This document shows positions 51,284 to 58,829 of a stretch of 64,000 nucleotides of DNA, piece after piece (position 1 is the stretch's first letter; each line of letters starts with the position of its first letter). Origin of the DNA: Actinoplanes palleronii (GTDB taxonomy: Bacteria > Actinomycetota > Actinomycetes > Mycobacteriales > Micromonosporaceae); NCBI RefSeq assembly GCF_016862315.1, contig NZ_BOMS01000140.1, forward strand, positions 1-64,000, read 5' to 3'. Below the pieces are notes generated by a model, which had not been told where the DNA came from, did no database searches, and worked only from the letters and a program-made list of their open reading frames with translations. The position numbers were made by a program, and so were the translations under genes.

Positions 51284-52606
51284 ATGTCGGAAAGAACGTC
51301 GGGCGGCGCGCGACCGTCCTCCACCAGCACCACGATGTTTCACCCGCGGGCGACGCTGACCGTGATCGCGTCGCCGGTCGGCAAAAGACGGTCCGTGGCG
51401 ATCGATCCGCGGGGCACCGTCATCGGCCGGGACACCGGCTGTGACCTGACGGTCGCGCACGAGCACGTCAGCCGGCGGCACGCCGTGATCCGGCTCCGCG
51501 ACCACCGGTACGAGGTCGAGGACCTCGGCTCGGCGAACGGCACCACGGTCAACGGTGAGCCGATCGCCGGCCCCCGCCCGCTGCGGGACGGTGACCGGCT
51601 GGCCCTGGCCGACGTCGAGCTCGGGTTCCGGCTCGGCGACGAGCCGTGGCAGGCACCGGCTCCGGGGGAGGGGAGCGCGACGCCCTCGCTGCGGCAGGAG
51701 CTGCACGAGGCGCGGGGTTTCTCCGGCGGCGCCCTGCTGCTGGCGGTCGCCGGCTCGGTCGTCGGCACGGTCCTGACCGACGCGGCCGGCACCGGCCCGT
51801 GGGGCACGCTGGCCGGCGCGGCGATCGGGCCGCTGGTCAGCACGACGTTCTCGACCCGGCACGCCGGGGAGAAGGGCCGGGTGCGGGCCGCCGCGATCGG
51901 CATCCTGAGCGTGAGCGCCCTGTTCATCACGTGGGCCGGGGTCTCGGTCGCCGAGACCGCCACCAAGCAGCGCACCACCACCTTCCCGCGGGTCTTCAGC
52001 GCACCGGCGCCGCCGGATCCGGTGGTCGAGGTCGACCCGGTGCAGTGCGGCAGCGCCGACGTCGACATGGCCGCCGCCTGCCCGGACGTCACGATCAGGT
52101 ACCGCGGCGGCAGCCGGGTGCACATCACCGGCGTCGAGGTGATCGGCCGGGACGCCGGTGACTTCATCCCGGGCAGCGAGTGTGTCGGCGACCGGCTCGG
52201 CGACGGCGACACGTGCCGGATGACCCTGAGCTTCCGGCCCTCGGCCCCGGCGGAACGCAAGGCCACCCTGGTGATCCACCAGGACCTTCCGGCGCCGGAT
52301 CGCGGCACCCGGGCCCTGGTGACCGGGGTCGGCGTGACCGGCGGCCGGCCCGACCCGGACACCTGCGTGGCCGGGTTCGTGTGGCGCAAAGCGGCCGACG
52401 GCGACCACGTCTGCGTCACGCCCGCGGTCCGCGCCCAGACCGCCGAGGACAACCGGTCCGCGGACCGGCGGCAGGCCGACGGCGCGTGCCTGAGCGGTTT
52501 CGTCCGGCGCGAGGCCGTTCCGGACGACCAGGTCTGCGTCACACCGCAGGCCCATGAGCAGGCCATGGCGGACAACGCGATGGCGGCCGACCGGCGGACG
52601 GGTTGA
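51284..52606 (+). CDS. FHA-domain membrane protein with extracellular cysteine repeats
   Basis: A 440-residue modular protein. FHA domain at about 22-118 (GTVIGRDTGCDLTVAHEHVSRRHAVI, GSANGTTVNG) in the cytoplasm; hydrophobic segments at about 150-215 (GGALLLAVAGSVVGTVL; AAAIGILSVSALFITWAG); then an extracellular beta part (230-345) and two repeats CVAGFVWRKA...HVCVTP and CLSGFVRREA...QVCVTP at the end. FHA binds phosphothreonine, so kinase signals could meet an outside sensor. Start: ATG 51284 after AGGAG. Confidence 0.85.
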   Translation: MSERTSGGARPSSTSTTMFHPRATLTVIASPVGKRRSVAIDPRGTVIGRDTGCDLTVAHEHVSRRHAVIRLRDHRYEVEDLGSANGTTVNGEPIAGPRPLRDGDRLALADVELGFRLGDEPWQAPAPGEGSATPSLRQELHEARGFSGGALLLAVAGSVVGTVLTDAAGTGPWGTLAGAAIGPLVSTTFSTRHAGEKGRVRAAAIGILSVSALFITWAGVSVAETATKQRTTTFPRVFSAPAPPDPVVEVDPVQCGSADVDMAAACPDVTIRYRGGSRVHITGVEVIGRDAGDFIPGSECVGDRLGDGDTCRMTLSFRPSAPAERKATLVIHQDLPAPDRGTRALVTGVGVTGGRPDPDTCVAGFVWRKAADGDHVCVTPAVRAQTAEDNRSADRRQADGACLSGFVRREAVPDDQVCVTPQAHEQAMADNAMAADRRTG

Positions 52607-52715
52607 GCCGATCTATCGAGGCGCTCCGGGGCGGTAGACCGATGTGCCTCGATGGGTTGTGCGAGCACCGTCGGGAGCGGCCCCCGTTTGAGGACGAGCG
52701 TGAGGAGTTGACCTG

Positions 52716-53984
52716 ATGTTGAAGTCTCCACCGCGGCGCCTGCTCGGTGCCGCCCTGACCGGCGTCCTGGCGGTCTCGGCGCTGCCGGCACCGACCGCCG
52801 CCCATCCGGCCGCCGAACCGTGGACGGCGGTGTCCGACTGGAACGCGATCGCGATGACCACCCTGCTCGGCGACACCACCAAGTCGGCCCCGGAAGCCTT
52901 CCTCTACCTGGGCTTCGTGCACGCCGCGATCTACGACGCGGTGGTCGGGGTGCGCGGCCGCTACCGGCCCTACGCGTTCCACGGCCGTGCTCCGCACGGC
53001 GCCTCGGCCATCGCGGCTACTGCGGCGGCGGCACACACGATCTTGCAGACCTATTTCCCGTACGCCCGGACCGCGCTCGACGCAAACCTCGCCACGTCCC
53101 TGGCCGCCGTCCCGGACGGGCCGGGTGAGGACGCCGGCGTGGCGTACGGCACCGAGGTGGCCCGGCACCTGATCCGGTTGCGGGCCGGCGACGGGCGCAA
53201 CGCCCCGGTGACGTACACCAAGGCGCCGGCGCCGGGCGTCTGGCGGCCGACCCCGCCCGCCTTCGCGCCGATGGCCGCGCCCTGGCTGGGTGCGGTGACA
53301 CCGCTGCTGATCCGCCGCGCCGCGCAGTTCGCGCCGCCGCCCCCGCCGGCGCTGACCTCCGGCCGGTACACCCGGGACTTCGCCGAGGTGAAGGCGATGG
53401 GCTCGGCCACCTCGACCCGGCGTACCGCCGAGCAGACCGCCACCGCGCGGTTCTACTCCGGCAACGCGGCCGTGCAGGTGAACGCCGGGCTGCGGGACCA
53501 GATCGCGGTGCGGCACCGGGACATCGTGGACGCCGCCCGGATGACGGCCGCGGTGAACCTGTCCGTCGCCGACGCGCTGATCGTCGCCTGGCGGGCCAAG
53601 CTCGGGTACGGCGTCTGGCGGCCCAGCACGGCGATCCAGCTGGCCGGCACCGACGGGAACCCGGCCACCGCCGCGGACCCGTCGTGGACGCCGCTGCTGG
53701 TGAACCCGCCGTACCCGGACTACATCAGCGGCTACAACGTGGTGATGGCGGCCGCGTCCCGGGCACTGGAACGGGTGGTCGGCCGGCATCCGCTCGACCT
53801 GACCCTGACGTCGACCGCGGTGCCCGGCGCGGTCCGGCACTACGACAGCGGGGCGGTGCTGCGTGCCGAGGTGGTCGACGCCCGGGTCTGGCTCGGCATC
53901 CACTTCCGGACCGCCGACGTGGCGGCCCGCGACGTCGGTGTCGCCGTCGCCGACTGGGCTCTCGACCGCTACTTCCAGCCCTGA
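52716..53984 (+). CDS. Vanadium-dependent haloperoxidase/PAP2-superfamily protein
   Basis: A 422-residue exported protein with a Sec signal ending near AHPAAEP. The PAP2/vanadate fold motifs are KLGYGVWRPSTAI (Lys and Arg), YPDYISGYNVVMAA and ARVWLGIHFRTADVAARDVG (Arg, His). In the middle motif the usual SGH reads SGY. Family members are bacterial haloperoxidase-like enzymes or phosphatases. Start ATG at 52716 after GAGGAG. It follows the FHA gene by 109 bp. Confidence 0.8.
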   Translation: MLKSPPRRLLGAALTGVLAVSALPAPTAAHPAAEPWTAVSDWNAIAMTTLLGDTTKSAPEAFLYLGFVHAAIYDAVVGVRGRYRPYAFHGRAPHGASAIAATAAAAHTILQTYFPYARTALDANLATSLAAVPDGPGEDAGVAYGTEVARHLIRLRAGDGRNAPVTYTKAPAPGVWRPTPPAFAPMAAPWLGAVTPLLIRRAAQFAPPPPPALTSGRYTRDFAEVKAMGSATSTRRTAEQTATARFYSGNAAVQVNAGLRDQIAVRHRDIVDAARMTAAVNLSVADALIVAWRAKLGYGVWRPSTAIQLAGTDGNPATAADPSWTPLLVNPPYPDYISGYNVVMAAASRALERVVGRHPLDLTLTSTAVPGAVRHYDSGAVLRAEVVDARVWLGIHFRTADVAARDVGVAVADWALDRYFQP

Positions 53985-54061
53985 CACTCTCGCGTGTGAC
54001 CGGATCGGGTCTCCGCCCAGTCATAACCGGCAGAGACCCGGACGGCACAGCGAGGAGCGAC

Positions 54062-54682
54062 GTGGACCAGGACCTGCGACAGCGATTCGACATGGCGGTG
54101 AGCGGTGACCCCGGGGCTGACCCCGGTGAGCTGGCGCGCGCCGCCATCGCCGACGGCGGCCGGATCCGCCATCGGCGTCAGCGGCTGGCCGGCGTGGGCA
54201 TGGCGGCCGGTCTGGTCGCGGTGCTCGGCGCCGGTGCCGGGGTGGCCCTGCTGCACGGCCCGCGCACGCCGGAGAACCAGCCGGTCACGCTCGAGGCCGC
54301 GATGGCGCCGGCCACCGCGCCGTCCTGCACCCAGCAGCCGGATCAGCAGACCGCCACCGACGTGGTCCTGTTCCTCCGCGACGGCACGACGGACAAGCAA
54401 CGGATGGCGCTCGTGGCGAAGCTCGACACCGACAGCCGGATACAGGCGACCGCCTTCGACACCAAGGAGCAGGCGTACGAGAGCTTCAAGCTCCGGTGGG
54501 CGGACAAGCCGGAGCTGCTCGCCGCGGTGGACCCGGACAAGTTCCCCGAGGCGTTCCTGATCCGGCTGCTGGACGCCACCCAGTACCCGCCGTTCCGGGC
54601 GCGCTACGCCACCGTGTCCGGCGTCGAGCAGGTCGTCGGTCGTACGTGCTCATCGGACGCCCCGATCGGAGGAATCCAGTGA
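54062..54682 (+). CDS. FtsX extracellular domain-like membrane protein, likely anti-sigma partner
   Basis: A 206-residue protein. A short cytoplasmic N-terminus (about 1-45) is followed by one membrane helix (about 46-65: AGVGMAAGLVAVLGAGAGVALL) and an extracellular domain resembling the FtsX ECD: TDVVLFLRDGTTDKQRMALVAKLDTD, FDTKEQAYESFKLRWAD, PEAFLIRLLDATQYPPF, VSGVEQVV. It has no permease helices. GTG 54062 follows GAGGAGCGAC. Its stop overlaps the sigma gene start (GTGA). Confidence 0.75.
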   Translation: MDQDLRQRFDMAVSGDPGADPGELARAAIADGGRIRHRRQRLAGVGMAAGLVAVLGAGAGVALLHGPRTPENQPVTLEAAMAPATAPSCTQQPDQQTATDVVLFLRDGTTDKQRMALVAKLDTDSRIQATAFDTKEQAYESFKLRWADKPELLAAVDPDKFPEAFLIRLLDATQYPPFRARYATVSGVEQVVGRTCSSDAPIGGIQ

Positions 54683-55245
54683 CCGAGGCGCCCACCGTGA
54701 CCACCGCCGATCCCGCCCCGCTCCGGATCGGCGCCCGCCGCCGCGGCACAGCGGCCCGCGACGAGGAGTTCACCGCGTTCGTCGAGGCGGCCGGCACCCG
54801 GCTGCGCCGCAGCGCCTACCTGATGTGCCGCGACTGGCATCTGGCCCAGGACCTGACCCAGCAGACCCTGGCCAAGATGTATGCGGTCTGGGGCCGGATC
54901 CGGCAGGACACCAACCTCGAGGCGTACAGCAGGCGGGTGCTGATGAACACCGTCTTCGACCAGCGCCGGCGGCGCAGCGGCTCCGAGGTGGTCCTCGCCG
55001 AGCTGCCCGAGCACCCCGACCGGACCGCGCCGGGCACGCCGGAGCTGCGGGTCACGCTCGTCGACGCGCTGGCCCGGCTGCCGGTGCGGGACCGGGCGAT
55101 CCTGGTGCTGCGGCACGCCGAGGACCACAGCGTGGAGACGGTCGCCGCGATCCTCGGGGTGTCCGCGTCGGTGGTCAAGATGGGCAACGCCCGCGCGCTG
55201 GCCCGGCTGCGCACCCTGCTCGACGGGCACCCCCTGGAGGACTGA
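54679..55245 (+). CDS. SigE-family (ECF-type) RNA polymerase sigma factor
   Basis: A 188-residue sigma factor: region 2 RDEEFTAFVEAAGTRLRRSAYLMCRDWHLAQDLTQQTLAKMYAVWGRI, and region 4 LARLPVRDRAILVLRHAEDHSVETVAAILGVSASVVKMGNARALARLRTLL. This fits the actinobacterial SigE-family. GTG start at 54679 overlaps the upstream FtsX-like gene by 4 bp, with GGAGGAAT as ribosome binding site. The two are translationally coupled, so the FtsX-like protein is a plausible regulator of it. Confidence 0.9.
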   Translation: MTEAPTVTTADPAPLRIGARRRGTAARDEEFTAFVEAAGTRLRRSAYLMCRDWHLAQDLTQQTLAKMYAVWGRIRQDTNLEAYSRRVLMNTVFDQRRRRSGSEVVLAELPEHPDRTAPGTPELRVTLVDALARLPVRDRAILVLRHAEDHSVETVAAILGVSASVVKMGNARALARLRTLLDGHPLED

Positions 55246-55251
55246 GCCGGA

Positions 55252-55941
55252 TCAGGCGGTGACCGCCTTGGCGGCGAGCCGGACGATGTCGGCGACGGTG
55301 TCCGGCCGGGACATGTAGACCGCGTGGCTGCCCGGCGTCTCGCTGGTCGTGGCGCCGGCCCGCTCGGCCATCGCCCGCTGGGCCGGCGGCGGGATCATCC
55401 GGTCGTCGGCCGCGACGAGATACCAGCTGGGCTTCGACCGCCAGGCCGGGTCGGTCACCGTGCCGGCGAGGGCCTCGACACCCCAGGGGATCTGCGCGGC
55501 GGCGAGGAACCGGCCCTCGGCCGGCGCCAGGTCGGCGGCGAACGAGGCGTGGAACTTCCCCGCGTCGAGCAGCAGGAACCCGTCGCGCGGCGGCAGGATC
55601 GGTGGAACCGGGGCGCCGGGCGGCGGGTCGGCGATCAGCGTGTTCACCGACTCACCGGCGTCCGGGGCGAACGCCGCGATGTAGACGAGCGCGGCGACCG
55701 CCGGGTGGGTGCCGGCCTCGCTGATCACCGCCCCACCGTACGAATGACCGACGAGCACCGCCGGCCCGTCGAGCCCGTCGAGAACCCAGCGGGTGGCGGC
55801 GACGTCGCCGGCCAGCGAGTGGGTCGGGTTCTGCACCACGACCGTCCGGAGCCCCTCGGACACGAGGGCGTCGTGCACACCCCGCCACCCCGACCCGTCG
55901 ACGAAACCGCCGTGCACCAGTACCACCGTGGGATCGCTCAT
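55252..55941 (-). CDS. Alpha/beta-fold hydrolase
   Basis: A 229-residue cytoplasmic esterase-like protein: TVVLVHGGFVDGSGW (oxyanion), nucleophile GHSYGGAV, acid in AADDRMIPP and histidine in GSHAVYMS. It resembles the salicylate-ester/EstC-type hydrolases common beside regulators in actinomycetes. Start ATG 55941 follows GAGGAGGTCAGATC. It diverges from an AraC-type regulator that may control it. Confidence 0.9.
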   Translation of the reverse strand: MSDPTVVLVHGGFVDGSGWRGVHDALVSEGLRTVVVQNPTHSLAGDVAATRWVLDGLDGPAVLVGHSYGGAVISEAGTHPAVAALVYIAAFAPDAGESVNTLIADPPPGAPVPPILPPRDGFLLLDAGKFHASFAADLAPAEGRFLAAAQIPWGVEALAGTVTDPAWRSKPSWYLVAADDRMIPPPAQRAMAERAGATTSETPGSHAVYMSRPDTVADIVRLAAKAVTA

Positions 55942-56071
55942 GATCTGACCTCCTCGTCGTGAGGGCTTCAGTCTTCGCGGGCGGGCGTGTGTCCCGCGTG
56001 GACCGCAGCGCACACGATGCGGACCCGAGTGCACGTTGACCGGTCGGGCGCCCGCTGCTCTACTCGGGGGA

Positions 56072-57010
56072 ATGGCGGACACGGTGGTCAGCACCGGCAC
56101 GGTCGAGCGCGGCGACCGTGCGGCGTTCTGGCATCAGGTGCTGGCCGACACGTTCGCCCCGGTCCGGCTCGAGGGGTGGGACGGGCACCGGGACCCGGCC
56201 GCGCGGCTGAGCGGGACGCGGCGCGGGCGGCTGCTCTTCGCCGAGCTGGAGGCGACCCCGCAGGTGCACCGGCGTATGCCGGCCCAGATCCGCCGGGCCG
56301 ACGCCGCGTACTTCCAGATCGCGGTGCTCACCCGCGGCGCGGCGTCGCTGTGGCAGGACGGCCGGCTGGCCCGGCTGGCGCCCGGCGACCTGGTCGTCTA
56401 CGAGAACTCGCGCCCGTTCACCTGGACCTTCACCGACCCGTGGGCGGTCGCGGTGCTCTCCCTCCCGAGCGACGCGGTCCGGCTCACCGCGGCCGAGCGG
56501 CGGAACCTCAGCGCGCGGCGGCTCTCCGGGCGCGACGGGCTGTCCGGTGTGGTGGCCCGGTGCGTACGCGACCTGACCCGGCACGCCGCGGACCTGCCGG
56601 AGGAGCAGTCGGAGCGGGTGCTGGCCCAGGTGAGCGACCTGGTGATCACGTTGCTCGGCGACCACCGGGACGCTCCCGGCCGGACCGTGCTGGACCGGAT
56701 CAAGGGTTACATCGAGGAGCGTTTCCGGGACCCGGCGCTGAACCCGGACGAGATCGCGGCGGCCGTGCACATCTCCACCCGCTACCTGCACAAGCTGTTC
56801 GAGGGGGAGCACCAGACCGTCGCGCTCTACCTGCGCGGCGTGCGGCTCGACCGGGTCCGCGACGAGTTGCTCGATCCGCGCCAGGCGGGCCGGGGTGTGG
56901 CCGCGATCGCGCACGGCTGCGGCTTCGGTGACCTCAGCGGCTTCCACCGGGCGTTCAAGGCGGCGTACGGCCTCAATCCCGGGGAGTTGCGGCGCGGGCC
57001 GGGAGGGTGA
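56072..57010 (+). CDS. AraC-family transcriptional regulator
   Basis: A 312-residue regulator with an N-terminal AraC-binding-type cupin region (RRADAAYFQIAVLTRGAASLWQDGRLARLAPGDLVVYENSRPFTW) and two C-terminal HTH motifs (NPDEIAAAVHISTRYLHKLFEG and VAAIAHGCGFGDLSGFHRAFKAAYGLNPGELR). The ATG at 56072 follows CGGGGGA. The 3' end overlaps the convergent kinase gene by 38 bp. Confidence 0.92.
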   Translation: MADTVVSTGTVERGDRAAFWHQVLADTFAPVRLEGWDGHRDPAARLSGTRRGRLLFAELEATPQVHRRMPAQIRRADAAYFQIAVLTRGAASLWQDGRLARLAPGDLVVYENSRPFTWTFTDPWAVAVLSLPSDAVRLTAAERRNLSARRLSGRDGLSGVVARCVRDLTRHAADLPEEQSERVLAQVSDLVITLLGDHRDAPGRTVLDRIKGYIEERFRDPALNPDEIAAAVHISTRYLHKLFEGEHQTVALYLRGVRLDRVRDELLDPRQAGRGVAAIAHGCGFGDLSGFHRAFKAAYGLNPGELRRGPGG

Positions 57011-58826
57011 ACCAGAAGCGGGTGCCGCCGCCCGGGTTCGCGTCGACGCCGACCCGGCCGCCGTGGCGTTCCACGATGCGCCAGACGATGGCCAGGCCCA
57101 GGCCGGTGCCCTGGTAGCCCTCGCTGCCGCCGGCCCGCATGAACGCGTTGAAGACCTCACCGCGCTGCTCCTCGGGGATGCCGATGCCACGGTCGGCCAC
57201 CTCGACGCGGCACGTCGCCGGGTCCGGCCTGGTCGCGGTGACGGTCACCTCGGCGGGCCGGCCGGGTGGGGTGTATTTCACGGCGTTGCCGATCAGGTTG
57301 TCCAGGACCTGGCGGATCTGACCCGGGTCACCACAGACGGCCGGCAGATCGTCGTACGCAATAGTGGTGTGCTCCTGCGGCCCGTCGCCGAGACGTTCCG
57401 CGACGATGTCGTCCAGCAGGGCGTTGAGATCGATCTCGGTCAGCTTCAGCGTGGTGTTGTCGGCGGTCGCGTAGGCGAGCAGGTCGTCGATGAGCGTGCG
57501 CATCCGGACGGCGCTGTTCTGGACCCGGCTCAGCCGGCCGCGCTGGGCGGCCGAGAGCGGGTCGTCCTCCATCGTCGCCATCAGCTCGGAGTACCCGATC
57601 ACGCTGGTCAGCGGGCTGCGCAGGTCGTGGGCGACCACACCGGCGAAGCCGACCAGCTCGGCCTCGCGGGTGCGCAGCTGCTCCTCGACGGCCTCCCGGC
57701 GGGTGATGTCGTCGCGCAGCTCGGCGGTGGCCTGGTCGACCCGCCGCAGCGCCCGGTCCCGGGAGGTGACGACGGACGCGGTCAGCGCGGCGAGCAGCAG
57801 GGTGATCAGCGTGCCGATGCCGGCCGCGCCGCGGGCCAGCCAGGCCTCGGCGGTCGGCAGCAGCTGCAGGGTGGGCCGGACGGTGAGCCGCCAGCGGTGC
57901 TGAAGGATCGGGATCGGGATCAGCCGCGGCGGCATCGAGGTGTCGACCGCGACGTCCGGTTCCCAGGTCGCGAGCGTGATCGGTTCGGGGCCGGTGATGT
58001 CGGCGAACGCGATGGCGACCTGCTCGCCGCCGATGATGCCGAGGCCCGGGCCGAGGAAGTTGCGGCCGTGATAGGTCATGGTCACCCAGCCCTCGAACTG
58101 GCCGGCCTGCGACGCGGGCGCCGTCGAGGTCACCGCGGCGACGATCACGAAGGACTGCTCGGTGCTCCCGGCCGGGAGGAACGGCTCGCTGAAGGTGATC
58201 CCCCCGGCCGACCGTGAGGTGCGCAGCGCGTCGACGATCGCGGGGGTGTCCTGCAGGTCCCGGCCCAGCTCCGGCGGCCGGCCGTCGAGTTCGCGGCCGA
58301 GCACCGGGTAGAAGAACTCGTCCCGGGCGGTGGCGCCGTGGCTCAGGGTCAGCCTGCGGTTGCCCAGGGCCCGCCACCGGGCCTGCAGCGCGGGTGTGGT
58401 CGCGGTGGTCGCCGGCACGATGTAGCTGACCGCGACCGCCCCGGGCAGCCGCAGGCCGTTGAGCTGCGCGGTGAGCGCCGCGAAGTCACCCGCGGTGAGC
58501 TCGGACTGTGCGCCGACGGAGGCGGCCAGGTCGGCGATGGTGAACGCGTACTGGAACAGCTCGGCCGCCACCAGCTGGGTGATGACGTCCTGCTTCTGCT
58601 CGAAGGCCTGATCACCCCAGCGCTGCGACTCCTGGTGCAGCGCGAACGACGCCAGCCCGGTTCCGATCATCCCGAGCAGGACGACCAGGGCGACCACGAG
58701 CACGGAACGACGCCTCGGCCCGCCACGCGTGGCGGCGATCGGATCCCGCCCGCCCATGATCTCGACGCTACGCGGTGCGCCGCGCTCGGATACCCGTTTG
58801 TCCAGGTCGAGGCGACGGTCCGGCAC
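56973..58826 (-). CDS. Sensor histidine kinase with CHASE-type extracellular domain
   Basis: A 617-residue kinase. Helix 1 near 43-63, an extracellular CHASE-like sensor (about 70-310: QARWRALGNRRLTL, GRNFLGPGLGIIGGEQ), helix 2 near 325-350, a coiled linker, HisKA with FAGVVAHDLRSPLTSVIGYSEL and HATPase_c with NLIGNAVKYTP, DRGIGIP and GTGLGLAIV. The GTG at 58826 sits 3 bp after the stop of the upstream kinase gene; an ATG at 58757 is an alternative. No partner response regulator is adjacent. Confidence 0.9.
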   Translation of the reverse strand: MPDRRLDLDKRVSERGAPRSVEIMGGRDPIAATRGGPRRRSVLVVALVVLLGMIGTGLASFALHQESQRWGDQAFEQKQDVITQLVAAELFQYAFTIADLAASVGAQSELTAGDFAALTAQLNGLRLPGAVAVSYIVPATTATTPALQARWRALGNRRLTLSHGATARDEFFYPVLGRELDGRPPELGRDLQDTPAIVDALRTSRSAGGITFSEPFLPAGSTEQSFVIVAAVTSTAPASQAGQFEGWVTMTYHGRNFLGPGLGIIGGEQVAIAFADITGPEPITLATWEPDVAVDTSMPPRLIPIPILQHRWRLTVRPTLQLLPTAEAWLARGAAGIGTLITLLLAALTASVVTSRDRALRRVDQATAELRDDITRREAVEEQLRTREAELVGFAGVVAHDLRSPLTSVIGYSELMATMEDDPLSAAQRGRLSRVQNSAVRMRTLIDDLLAYATADNTTLKLTEIDLNALLDDIVAERLGDGPQEHTTIAYDDLPAVCGDPGQIRQVLDNLIGNAVKYTPPGRPAEVTVTATRPDPATCRVEVADRGIGIPEEQRGEVFNAFMRAGGSEGYQGTGLGLAIVWRIVERHGGRVGVDANPGGGTRFWFTLPARAATPRD

Positions 58827-58829
58827 TCG

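Noticed and set aside
52615-52653. Terminator between the FHA gene and the haloperoxidase-like gene (ATCGAGGC/GCCTCGAT)
   Set aside because: Only an 8-bp stem with a 23-nt loop and no further support; it may be chance.
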